Positions 18,439 to 25,836 of a DNA stretch of 64,000 nt are shown one piece after another (the stretch's first letter is position 1; every line of letters begins with the position of its first letter). This DNA is from CAVSSX01 sp963730735 (GTDB lineage Bacteria; Actinomycetota; Acidimicrobiia; Acidimicrobiales; RAAP-2). The stretch spans positions 124,001 through 188,000 of the forward strand of contig CAVSSX010000008.1 of assembly GCA_963730735.1 (NCBI GenBank), written 5' to 3'. The notes beneath the pieces were generated by a model. That model searched no databases. It saw only the letters and a program-made list of their open reading frames with translations, and was not told the DNA's origin. Position numbers and translations under genes: made by a program.

Positions 18439-18645
18439 GTGAAGTCAAAAGGGCATGCCCTCGGGGCGCCCGAAACCCGCCGTGAGGCCCGCATTCCCAA
18501 GCGATGGACCTCGTTCGCTGCGTGCTCGTGCGGCATCACGCTGACCGGCGTCAGCCCGGCCAGCCCGGTCGACGCCTACGACAAGCTGCTGTCCGTGTTC
18601 GAGCGCCACGTCGTCGATGCCGGCCCCCGGTCGGCGCCGACCTAG
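18439..18645 (+). CDS. Small hypothetical protein with CSC motif
   Basis: This 68-residue protein starts at GTG 18439, 5 nt after a strong ribosome site (CGGAGG). It has PKRWTSFAACSCGITLTG followed by PVDAYDKLLSVFERHVVD. The ribosome site decides the start; the frame is open upstream but of low quality. The CSCG motif could bind metal, which is inference. Family not recognised. Confidence 0.5.
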   Translation: MKSKGHALGAPETRREARIPKRWTSFAACSCGITLTGVSPASPVDAYDKLLSVFERHVVDAGPRSAPT

Positions 18646-18750
18646 GGGCGCGGGCCGACCTCGACGGATCCTTCCGACGGTGCGATCGACCGACGGCGGG
18701 TCACCCCGTGCCGGTGGGTGGACGGCGTCGGACGGACCGACGCCCGGTGC

Positions 18751-18942
18751 TCAGCTCCAGGTGAGGGTCTTCACCCCGTCAACCGGTGGCTGCTCCTTCA
18801 GGCCGTGCTTGGCCGCCATGGCCTCGACGGCGCCGTAACCGCCCGACCAGGTGACCTTCTCGCCCGAGGCCATCGTGTTGACCGCCATCCCCTGATCCCA
18901 GTCGATCTTGACGACGCGGTCGGTCTCGTTGGTGGTGGACAT
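18751..18942 (-). CDS. Small hypothetical protein
   Basis: This 63-residue protein starts at ATG 18942 behind GAGGGGGGAAC. It reads STTNETDRVVKIDWDQG and ends DGVKTLTWS. The block GEKVTWSGGYGAVEAMAAKHG looks like a compact beta-helix domain. Its start lies 59 bp from a perfect LexA-box sequence (19001-19014), on the other side of which a divergent small gene begins. Confidence 0.55.
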   Translation of the reverse strand: MSTTNETDRVVKIDWDQGMAVNTMASGEKVTWSGGYGAVEAMAAKHGLKEQPPVDGVKTLTWS

Positions 18943-19000
18943 GTTCCCCCCTCTGTCTCCGAACGCCCCCACGGTAGATCACGGCTGCGATTTTCGCTTG

Positions 19001-19014
19001 CGAACACATGTTCG
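19001..19014. promoter_or_regulatory. LexA/SOS-box sequence
   Basis: CGAACACATGTTCG matches the Gram-positive/actinobacterial LexA consensus CGAACRNRYGTTYG at every position. It lies between two divergent small genes, 19 nt before the ATG of the plus-strand gene at 19033 and 59 nt from the minus-strand start at 18942. Confidence 0.6.
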
Positions 19015-19032
19015 TCGTGGAACCATGGGCGT

Positions 19033-19293
19033 ATGCCGACGTTCGAGATCACCATGGTGTACCCGCAGCGGTCGTTCGACGAGCACCGGGCGGCCCTGGC
19101 CGGTCTCGTTCTACGCCCTCGGGGCGGGGTCGACGGGTTCCGGCGCCACGGCGACGGGGTGGCCCTGGTCTTCGTGGCCGAGGCCCGCAACCGCGACACG
19201 GCGATGCTGCAGGCCCACCAGCGGGCGGTGGCCGTGTGGCCCTCGCCGCCGGCCGAGGCGATCGAGGTGGCGGCGGTGGGCCCGGCCGCCTGA
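19033..19293 (+). CDS. Small hypothetical protein next to LexA box
   Basis: This 86-residue protein starts at ATG 19033 (MPTFEITMVYPQRSFDEHR). It is an alpha/beta-looking sequence with VDGFRRHGDGVALVFVAEARNRDTAM and an Ala-rich end. No motif was recognised. The LexA box 19 nt upstream would overlap or abut the core promoter, so DNA-damage control is plausible. The frame from 18718 is open but the ATG is the natural start. Confidence 0.5.
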   Translation: MPTFEITMVYPQRSFDEHRAALAGLVLRPRGGVDGFRRHGDGVALVFVAEARNRDTAMLQAHQRAVAVWPSPPAEAIEVAAVGPAA

Positions 19294-19297
19294 CGCC

Positions 19298-19819
19298 TCA
19301 GCCGTCCAGGCGCCGCAGGTCGTGGCGGTAGTGGGCGGCCTTCTCGACATAGCGTCGGGCTCCCCCGAGGATGTCCTCCAACGACGAGGCGCCCTCCTTC
19401 ACCTTGGCCGGGACCCCGAGGGCCAGCCCCCCCGGTGGGACGATCATGTGGTTGCGCACCACGGCGTTGGCCCCCACGGTGGCCCCGGTGCCGACCACGG
19501 CGTAGTGGAGCACGATCGAGCCCGACCCGACCAGGGCGTCGTCCTCGATCACACACCCCTCGAGGTGGGCCACGTGGCCGATCACGCAACCCGAGCCGAC
19601 CCGAGTGGGGTTCTCCTCGATGGTGTGGACCACCGTGCCGTCCTGGATCGAGGTGCGCTCCCCGATGGTGATGGAGCCGTTGTCCCCCCGCAGCACCGCC
19701 TGGGGCCAGATGCTCGACTCGGCGCCGATGGTGACGTCACCGATCACCGTGGCGTCGGGGTGGACGAAGGCGTCGGGATGGATGCGGGGGATCAGGTCGC
19801 CGAGCTGGTAGATGGCCAT
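19298..19819 (-). CDS. Gamma-carbonic anhydrase family protein
   Basis: This 173-residue left-handed beta-helix protein is built from hexapeptide repeats: VIGDVTIGAESSIWPQAVLRGD, SIQDGTVVH, CVIGHVAHLEGC and NAVVRNHMIVPPGG. The metal-binding histidines are visible in VVHT, GHVAH and the HLE segment, as in gamma-carbonic anhydrases and YrdA/PaaY-like proteins. It may hydrate CO2, but many family members lack that activity. The start is ATG 19819. Confidence 0.88.
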   Translation of the reverse strand: MAIYQLGDLIPRIHPDAFVHPDATVIGDVTIGAESSIWPQAVLRGDNGSITIGERTSIQDGTVVHTIEENPTRVGSGCVIGHVAHLEGCVIEDDALVGSGSIVLHYAVVGTGATVGANAVVRNHMIVPPGGLALGVPAKVKEGASSLEDILGGARRYVEKAAHYRHDLRRLDG

Positions 19820-19872
19820 GCGCGAACGCTAGGCCACGGGGCCCGGCACCGGCACGACCGGTAGGCCCACGT

Positions 19873-20076
19873 TCAGGCGTGATGGACCAACCAGCTGACG
19901 CCCTGGTACGCCCGCCAGATCAGGTAGATGGCCGAGGCCAGCAGGAAGAACTTGAAGTACCACGGGACGGGTCGGCGCTCCGCCTCGACCAAGGGGGTCC
20001 CGCAGGTCGGGCAGTCGCCCTCCTCGGTCAGCTCCTCGTCCTCGACGAGGGTGTCGCACTCCTCGCACCACGGCAC
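19873..20076 (-). CDS. Zinc-ribbon single-pass membrane protein downstream of der
   Basis: This 67-residue protein has two Cys pairs, CEEC near the N-terminus and CPTC about 17 residues on, which form a zinc ribbon. A transmembrane segment (WYFKFFLLASAIYLIW) and a short tail (LVHHA) follow. The start is GTG 20076, 2 nt after the der stop, so it is probably translationally coupled to der. Family not recognised. The position suggests a co-expressed membrane partner, but nothing shows a function. Confidence 0.62.
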   Translation of the reverse strand: MPWCEECDTLVEDEELTEEGDCPTCGTPLVEAERRPVPWYFKFFLLASAIYLIWRAYQGVSWLVHHA

Positions 20077-20078
20077 GG

Positions 20079-21467
20079 CTAGCGACCGCCGGCGGTGCGC
20101 ACTCGGATCTTGATCGGCGTGGGGCCCATGTCGAAGTGTTCCCGCAGGCCCCGCTCGATGTAGCGCAGGTAGGTGACCGGGAGACGGCCGGTGGCGAACA
20201 GCGTGAAGGTCGGCGGGTCGATGGCCCCCTGCACGCCGTAGCGGATGCGGGCCCCGGGGGCCGGCTGGGCCGCCTGGATGTCCCGCAGGGCCCGGTTGAG
20301 GGCGCCGGTGGGCACCCGGTGGTGGTAGGCGGCCACCGCCTCGTGGAGGGCCGGGAGGATCTTGTGGGTGCCCCGGCCCGACAGGGCCGACACCTTGAGC
20401 ACCGGGGCGGTCCCGAGGAAGGCCAGCCGGTCGCTGACCCCGGCCAGGACGTCGATGCGGTCCTCGGTCGGCAGGGCGTCCCACTTGTTCAAGATGACGA
20501 TGGCCGGGCAGCCCGAGGCGCCGATGCGCTCGGCCAGCCGTTGGTCCTGGTGGGTGGCCCCCTCGGTGGCGTCGATGACCAACATGGCCAGGTCGGCCCG
20601 TTCCAGGGCGTCGAGGGCCCGCAGCACCGAGTGGTGCTCGGTGCCCCGGTCGGTCCGCGACGGGCGCCGCATGCCGGCCGTGTCGACGAAGCACAACGGG
20701 CCGTCCTCGGTCTCGACCACCGTGTCGATGGCGTCGCGGGTGGTGCCCGGCATGTCGTGGACGACCGAGCGGTCCTCGCCGATCATCCGGTTGAACAGCG
20801 TGGACTTGCCGACGTTGGGCCGACCGACCAGCGCCACCCGGGGGGCGGCCACCTCGTCGGCTCCCCCGTCGTCGAACTCGTCGTCCTGGTCCTCGGCCCA
20901 CCAGCCCTCCCGGGCGGCGCTCCGGCGCCGGCCGTCGTCGGTGGCGGCGGCCGGGAGCAGCCGGACCACCTCGTCGAGCAGGTCGCCGGTGCCCCGGCCG
21001 TGCAGGGCGCTGACCGTCCACGGCTCGCCCACGCCGAGCGACAGGAACTCCCAGGCCGCCGCTTCGCGGTTGGCGTCGTCCACCTTGTTGGCCACCAGCA
21101 GGACCGGGGCCTTCACTCGGCGCATGACCCGGGCGGCGGCCAGGTCCTCCTCGGTGACGCCGACCGCCACGTCGACCACGAAGAGGACCACGTCGGCCTC
21201 CTCGACGGCCCGTTCGGACTGCCGGCTGACCTTGGCGTCGAGGGCGCTGCCGGTGGCCAGCCAGCCGCCGGTGTCGACCAGCTCGAAGGCCACCCCGTTC
21301 CACTCGGCGTCGTACAGCTTGCGGTCCCGGGTGACCCCGGCCTCCTCCTCCACGACGGCGGTCCGCCGGCCCACGACCCGGTTGACCAGCGAGGACTTGC
21401 CCACGTTGGGCCGGCCGACGATGACCACGGTCGGGCGGCGGTCGGACCCCTCGGCGCCGCCCCTCAT
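20079..21467 (-). CDS. der: Ribosome-assembly GTPase Der (EngA)
   Basis: This 462-residue protein has two tandem GTPase domains and a C-terminal KH-like domain. The first has GRPNVGKSSLVNR, DTGGWLATG and NKVDD; the second has GRPNVGKSTLFNR, DTAGMRR and NKWD. The C-terminus has TGRLPVTYLRYIERGLREHFD and PIKIRVR. Der binds 50S precursors and is essential in studied bacteria. The linker between the GTPase domains is acidic (DEFDDGGADE). ATG 21467 overlaps the upstream radical-SAM stop by 4 nt (ATGA). The linkage to cmk seen in M. tuberculosis is broken here: cmk is fused to aroA 4.4 kb away. Confidence 0.96.
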   Translation of the reverse strand: MRGGAEGSDRRPTVVIVGRPNVGKSSLVNRVVGRRTAVVEEEAGVTRDRKLYDAEWNGVAFELVDTGGWLATGSALDAKVSRQSERAVEEADVVLFVVDVAVGVTEEDLAAARVMRRVKAPVLLVANKVDDANREAAAWEFLSLGVGEPWTVSALHGRGTGDLLDEVVRLLPAAATDDGRRRSAAREGWWAEDQDDEFDDGGADEVAAPRVALVGRPNVGKSTLFNRMIGEDRSVVHDMPGTTRDAIDTVVETEDGPLCFVDTAGMRRPSRTDRGTEHHSVLRALDALERADLAMLVIDATEGATHQDQRLAERIGASGCPAIVILNKWDALPTEDRIDVLAGVSDRLAFLGTAPVLKVSALSGRGTHKILPALHEAVAAYHHRVPTGALNRALRDIQAAQPAPGARIRYGVQGAIDPPTFTLFATGRLPVTYLRYIERGLREHFDMGPTPIKIRVRTAGGR

Positions 21468-22886
21468 GGGCACCCGCCCCCCACCGGGGCGGCGCAGGGG
21501 GTGGTGTCGGTCGCCGGGAGCGGTCCGTCGAGGGCTTGCGCCAGCGAGCGACCGTCGGTCGGGACGACCTCGACCGGGCGGGGCAGGTCGGCCAGCGTCG
21601 TCCCGTCGAGGAACCGCCCCTCGGACAAACAGGCGTCGGGCAGCAGGTAGCGGTCGGCGGCGGGCTGGCCGGCCAGGGTCCGGGCCAGGTCGGCCCCGGT
21701 GAGGAGGCCGGCCACGCCGATGTTGCCGCCGAAGTAGTCGTTGGCCACCTCGATCACCCGCACGTCGGTGCGACCGTGGGCCTCGAGCAGGGGAGCCAGC
21801 ACCCGGGCGCCGTAGGTGCCGGTGAGCACGGCGACGCCGCCGGTGCCGGTCGTGGTGGCGGGCGACGGGGCGGGGTCGAGGCGCCGGGCCCGATACCCCT
21901 CGGGCGGGGCGCCGTCGACCGAGGCGAAGAAGCCGTGGCGCACGCCCCGGGCCGCCCCGGTGTCGCCGGCGAAGGCCTGCTCGAACGACCGGACCATGCC
22001 GATCCCGTTCTCGTGCTGGGGGAAGCCGTCGTAGGCCGAGGCGGCCGGGAACGGCCGGCCGGCCAGCAGGTAGTACTCGTCGGCGGCGTAGACCAGGCGC
22101 CGACCGAGCACCGAGTCGGCGATCCCCTGCCACCGCTCGACGGCGTCGACCACCGCCGCCGCCTCCTCGGTGGTGTGCGGCCGCATGTCGGGCTCGTTCG
22201 AGAACTGGCTCAGACCGAGGGGGACGACGCCCACCGTGGCCAGCCGCGGGTACTGGTCGACCAGGGTGCAGAGCGTGTCCTCGAGGACCTCGCCGTCGTT
22301 CACGCCCGGGCACACCACCACCTGGCCGTGGATCTCGATCCCGGCGTCGAGCAGCAGCCGGAGCCACCGCAGGCTGGTGGCGCCCTTGGGGTTGCGCAGC
22401 ATGGCCGCCCGGACCTCGGGGTCGGTGGCGTGGATGGACACGAACAGGGGGCCGAGGCGCTCGGTGATGACCCGCTCGGCGTCGAGCTCGGTGAACCGGG
22501 TGAGGGTGGTGAAGTTCCCGTAGAGGAACGAGAGCCGGTAGTCGTCGTCCTTCAGGTACAGGCTGCGGCGCATGCCCTTGGGGAGCTGGTAGATGAAGCA
22601 GAAGGCACAGTGGTTGTCGCAGGTCCGGATGCGGTCGAACACGGCCGAGGACACCTCGATGCCGAGCGGTTCGCCCGCCTGCTTGTCGACCTGCACGCGT
22701 CCGCGACAGCGCGGCACCGGGGCGACGGACCAGCACGTCCACGTGCTCGCCGTCGGTGAGCTGGTGGAATTCGATGACGTCCGTCGGCTGCTGACCGTTC
22801 AACGAGACCAGCTCGTCGCCCACGGCCAGCCCGGCCCGTGCTGCCGGCGACGCCGCAGTGACCATCGTCACCGTGGGAGCCGACAT
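21464..22886 (-). CDS. DUF512 radical-SAM protein with N-terminal PDZ domain (one frameshift)
   Basis: The protein is about 473 residues. The N-terminus is PDZ-like (PAARAGLAVGDELVSLNGQQP). After a frame change near 22700-22720 the radical-SAM cluster motif CDNHCAFCF appears, followed by GMRRSLYLKDDDYRLSFLYGN, TLTRFTELDAERV and the C-terminal DUF512 region (TGTYGARVLAPLL, NDYFGGNIGVAGLLTG). This architecture is widespread next to der in Gram-positive bacteria. Its reaction is not established. The start is ATG 22886. The length equals a normal gene plus one base. It is divergent from ispH. Confidence 0.87.
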
Positions 22887-22973
22887 TTGACCAGGATACC
22901 CGGGCCGTCGGCCTCCCCGACCTCGACCCGGCCTGCCCGCGGGACGGGCGCCCCGAGCCGGTAGCCTGGACCT

Positions 22974-24086
22974 GTGCCGGTCCAAAAGGTCCTCCTGGCC
23001 GAACCGCGGGGTTTCTGTGCCGGGGTGGAGAAGGCCATCAAGGCGCTGGCCTGGATGGTCCGGGTGTTCGACGGTCCGGTCTACTGCTACCACGAGATCG
23101 TCCACAACCGGAACGTGGTGGAGCAGTTCGAGGCCCAGGGCGTGGTCTTCGTCGACGACGTGACGACCGTCCCGGCCGGGGCGCCCCTCATGCTCTCGGC
23201 CCACGGGACCGCCCCCGAGGTGGTGGCCCGGGCCCGGGCCAACGGCGGGGCGGTCATCGACGCCGTGTGCCCGCTGGTGACCAAGGTCCACCACGAGCTG
23301 AAGGTCCGGACCCAGAAGGGGTTCACCGTGCTCTACATCGGCCACGCCGGCCACGAGGAGGCCATCGGGACGATGGCCGTCGCCCCCGAGTCGGTCCGAC
23401 TGATCGAGGAGGAGGCCGACCTCGAGGCCCTCGGCGACCTGCAGGCGTCGGGCGCCCCCGTCGCCCTCTTGGCCCAGACCACCTTGTCGCACGACGAGTG
23501 GCGGGGCCTGATGGAGTCGGCCCGGGAGCGCTTCCCCGACCTGTGGATGCCCGGTCGCAGCGACCTGTGCTTCGCCACCACCAACCGCCAGGCCGCCCTC
23601 AAGGTGCTGGCCGACCGGGTGGACGCCATGGTGGTCATCGGCTCGGCCAACTCGTCGAACACGGTGGCCCTCGAGAAGGTGGCCCGGGCCATGGGCTGCC
23701 CGCGGGTCATCCGGGTGAACGGGGCCGCCGAGCTGCCCGATGACCTCGAGGGCGTCGTGGGGGTGACCGCCGGGGCGTCGGCCCCCGAGGCCCTGGTCGA
23801 AGGGGTGGTCGACCAGCTGGCCCCGACCGAGGGCATCGAGATCGTGCGGGTGACGACCGAGGACGAGTACTTCCCGCCGCCGCCCGAGCTCCGCGAGATG
23901 CTGCGGGCCCTGGCCACCACCGTCGGGCTGCTGACGGGGGCCGTGCGGACCCCGGTCGACCCGGCCGAGGTCCGCATCACCGGCGAGGTGCCGGCCGCCC
24001 GGCGCCTCGACGGGCCCCGGCGCGACCCGACCGCCGAGGACCGGGGCATCTCGGCGGCCGACGTGCTGTCGGCCCTCGCGTCCTGA
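22974..24086 (+). CDS. ispH: 4-hydroxy-3-methylbut-2-enyl diphosphate reductase IspH
   Basis: This is the last enzyme of the MEP isoprenoid pathway, making IPP and DMAPP. The three cluster-ligating cysteines are in RGFCAGV, AVCPLVTKVH and SDLCFATTNRQ. Also present are YHEIVHNRNVV, SAHGTAP, GHAGHEEAIGT and GSANSSNT. It is 370 residues, about 50 longer than E. coli IspH; the C-terminal extension is Pro/Arg-rich. The start is GTG 22974. It is divergent from the DUF512 gene with an 87-bp gap. Confidence 0.96.
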   Translation: MPVQKVLLAEPRGFCAGVEKAIKALAWMVRVFDGPVYCYHEIVHNRNVVEQFEAQGVVFVDDVTTVPAGAPLMLSAHGTAPEVVARARANGGAVIDAVCPLVTKVHHELKVRTQKGFTVLYIGHAGHEEAIGTMAVAPESVRLIEEEADLEALGDLQASGAPVALLAQTTLSHDEWRGLMESARERFPDLWMPGRSDLCFATTNRQAALKVLADRVDAMVVIGSANSSNTVALEKVARAMGCPRVIRVNGAAELPDDLEGVVGVTAGASAPEALVEGVVDQLAPTEGIEIVRVTTEDEYFPPPPELREMLRALATTVGLLTGAVRTPVDPAEVRITGEVPAARRLDGPRRDPTAEDRGISAADVLSALAS

Positions 24087-24092
24087 CCAGCC

Positions 24093-24111
24093 GGGCCGCC
24101 GCCGGCGGCCC
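24093..24111. terminator. GC-rich hairpin after ispH
   Basis: A perfect 8-bp stem GGGCCGCC/GGCGGCCC with a 3-nt loop begins 7 nt after the ispH stop. No T-run follows, so intrinsic termination is uncertain. Confidence 0.3.
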
Positions 24112-24224
24112 CGCTCGCCCGAGACGGCGTCGGGGTGCGAAGATGCCCGCCGACGAAACCCGGTCCGCCGCCCTGAGTGGGTGAGACGAACCGGGTCCCC
24201 AACTGACGCCGGAGGACCCTGAAC

Positions 24225-25028
24225 ATGGCTTCACGAGCCGCCCACCGCCGGGAGGACCGGCAGGCCGCCCTCCGGCAGCTGGTCATCGACCTGGCCCGCA
24301 AGGACTTCGACGCCCGGTACCCCGACCTCACCCTGTCGCCGGTGGTCGCCCTGATCTGCGCCTTCGAGGAGGCCGACAACATCGGCGACGTCCTGAAGTC
24401 GGTCCCCGAGACGGCCTGCGGTCTGCCGGTGACCCCGCTCGTGATCGTCGACGGCGGCAGCGACCGGACCGACCAGGTGGCCCTCGAGTCGGGGGCGGTC
24501 ACGTTCGTCCTCCCGGTCAACCTGGGCCACGGCGTGGCCCTGCGCATCGGCTACGACCTGTGCGTCGAGCTCGGGGCCCAGTACGCGGTGACCCTCGACG
24601 CCGACGGCCAGAACGACGCCGCCGAGCTCCCGGTCATGCTCCAGCCGGTGGTCGACGACCAGTCGGACTTCGTGGTGGCCTCCCGGCGGCTCGGGGTGGA
24701 CGAGACCTCGGACCAGGTCCGCCGCCTGGGCGTGGTCTTCTTCGCCAGCCTGATGAACCTGCTCACCGGGTCCAAGCTGACCGACACCTCCAACGGCTAC
24801 CGGGCGCTGCGGGTGACCATGCTGGCCGACATCGCCGGTCGCCTCGAGCAGGAGCAGTACCAGACGGCCGAGCTCCTGATCACGGCCATCCGACGGGGCT
24901 GGCGGGTGACCGAGCAGCCCACCGTCTGGCACCCCCGGGCGTCGGGCGAGTCGAAGAAGGGCACCAACCTGTTCTTCGGGTTCCGCTACGCCGACGTCGT
25001 CGTGCGGACCTGGCTGCGCGAGCGCTGA
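24225..25028 (+). CDS. Family 2 glycosyltransferase (polyprenyl-phosphate sugar transferase type)
   Basis: This 267-residue GT-A enzyme has the N-terminal VALICAFEEADNIGDVLKSV, VIVDGGSDRTDQVA, the metal-binding DxD region VTLDADGQNDAAELP, and a C-terminal segment TSNGYRALRVTMLADI with EQPTVWHPRASGESKKG. The layout resembles DPMS/DPG synthase-like enzymes that load a sugar on a lipid phosphate at the membrane. No transmembrane helices are present. The start is ATG 24225 after CGGAGGACC. It is convergent with plsC. Confidence 0.85.
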   Translation: MASRAAHRREDRQAALRQLVIDLARKDFDARYPDLTLSPVVALICAFEEADNIGDVLKSVPETACGLPVTPLVIVDGGSDRTDQVALESGAVTFVLPVNLGHGVALRIGYDLCVELGAQYAVTLDADGQNDAAELPVMLQPVVDDQSDFVVASRRLGVDETSDQVRRLGVVFFASLMNLLTGSKLTDTSNGYRALRVTMLADIAGRLEQEQYQTAELLITAIRRGWRVTEQPTVWHPRASGESKKGTNLFFGFRYADVVVRTWLRER

Positions 25029-25047
25029 GGGCCGCCGCCCGGCCGGC

Positions 25048-25836
25048 TCAGGCCCGGGACTGGTCGTAGGCGGCCTGGAGGGACGCTCGGAGCTGCTCGT
25101 TGGACTCGTGGACCTTGCTCCTCGACACCCGACCGGCGGCGCTGCGGGCCGGCGGGGCGACGGTCTCCCCCACCACCAGGCGGATGTGGAACGGCCGAGG
25201 GATCCTCGAGCCCTTGGGCATGGCCCGGTCCGACCCGCCGATGCCCAGCGGCACCAGGGTGGCGCCGGCCCGGGCGGCCAGGAACGCCGCCCCCTCGAGG
25301 AGGTCGCCGAGCACCGGGCCCTCCTGGCGGGTGCCCTCGGGGAAGATGACCAGGACGGCGTCGTGGCGCAGGACGTCCTCGGCGTGCAGCAGCGCCTGGC
25401 GGTCGGCCGACTCGCGGTGCACCGGGAATCCCCCGACGTAGAGCACGATCCGACCCAGCAGTGGTGACTTCCACACGCTGTCCTTCACCATGAAGAAGAG
25501 CTTGCGGTCGGTGATGAGGGCGGCGAAGAGGAAGTCGGCGAAGGACCGGTGGACGGGGGCGATCACGACGGGGCCCGACGCCGGCACGCGCCCGGGACCG
25601 CCGAGCGAGGGACGGAACCAGAGCTTGGCGAACCCCACCACGATCCAGCGGCACACCCGGTAGCCGAAGGCCTTGTGGGTGTCGACCTCGAAGTGCACGC
25701 CGTGGCCGGGGGCGGTGGCCAGGCGGTTGGCGTTGTCGGCCGGCGTCGATGCCTCGTGGGTCGCGCCGGCGTCGCCGTCGGCCGGCGTCGGGGCCGGGGT
25801 GTCGTCGGGGGCCGGTCCCCCCTCGGTCACAGCCAC
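25048..25836 (-). CDS. plsC: 1-acyl-sn-glycerol-3-phosphate acyltransferase
   Basis: This 262-residue PlsC-like enzyme adds the second acyl chain in phospholipid synthesis. It shows the HX4D motif as HRSFAD, FPVHRES, and the substrate motif FPEGTRQEGP, then VPLGIGGSDRAMPKG. An acidic, Pro/Ala-rich N-terminal extension of about 40 residues precedes the domain. The start ATG 25836 overlaps the end of the aroA-cmk gene by 10 nt, so it is the last gene of the scpA-plsC run. Confidence 0.9.
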   Translation of the reverse strand: MAVTEGGPAPDDTPAPTPADGDAGATHEASTPADNANRLATAPGHGVHFEVDTHKAFGYRVCRWIVVGFAKLWFRPSLGGPGRVPASGPVVIAPVHRSFADFLFAALITDRKLFFMVKDSVWKSPLLGRIVLYVGGFPVHRESADRQALLHAEDVLRHDAVLVIFPEGTRQEGPVLGDLLEGAAFLAARAGATLVPLGIGGSDRAMPKGSRIPRPFHIRLVVGETVAPPARSAAGRVSRSKVHESNEQLRASLQAAYDQSRA

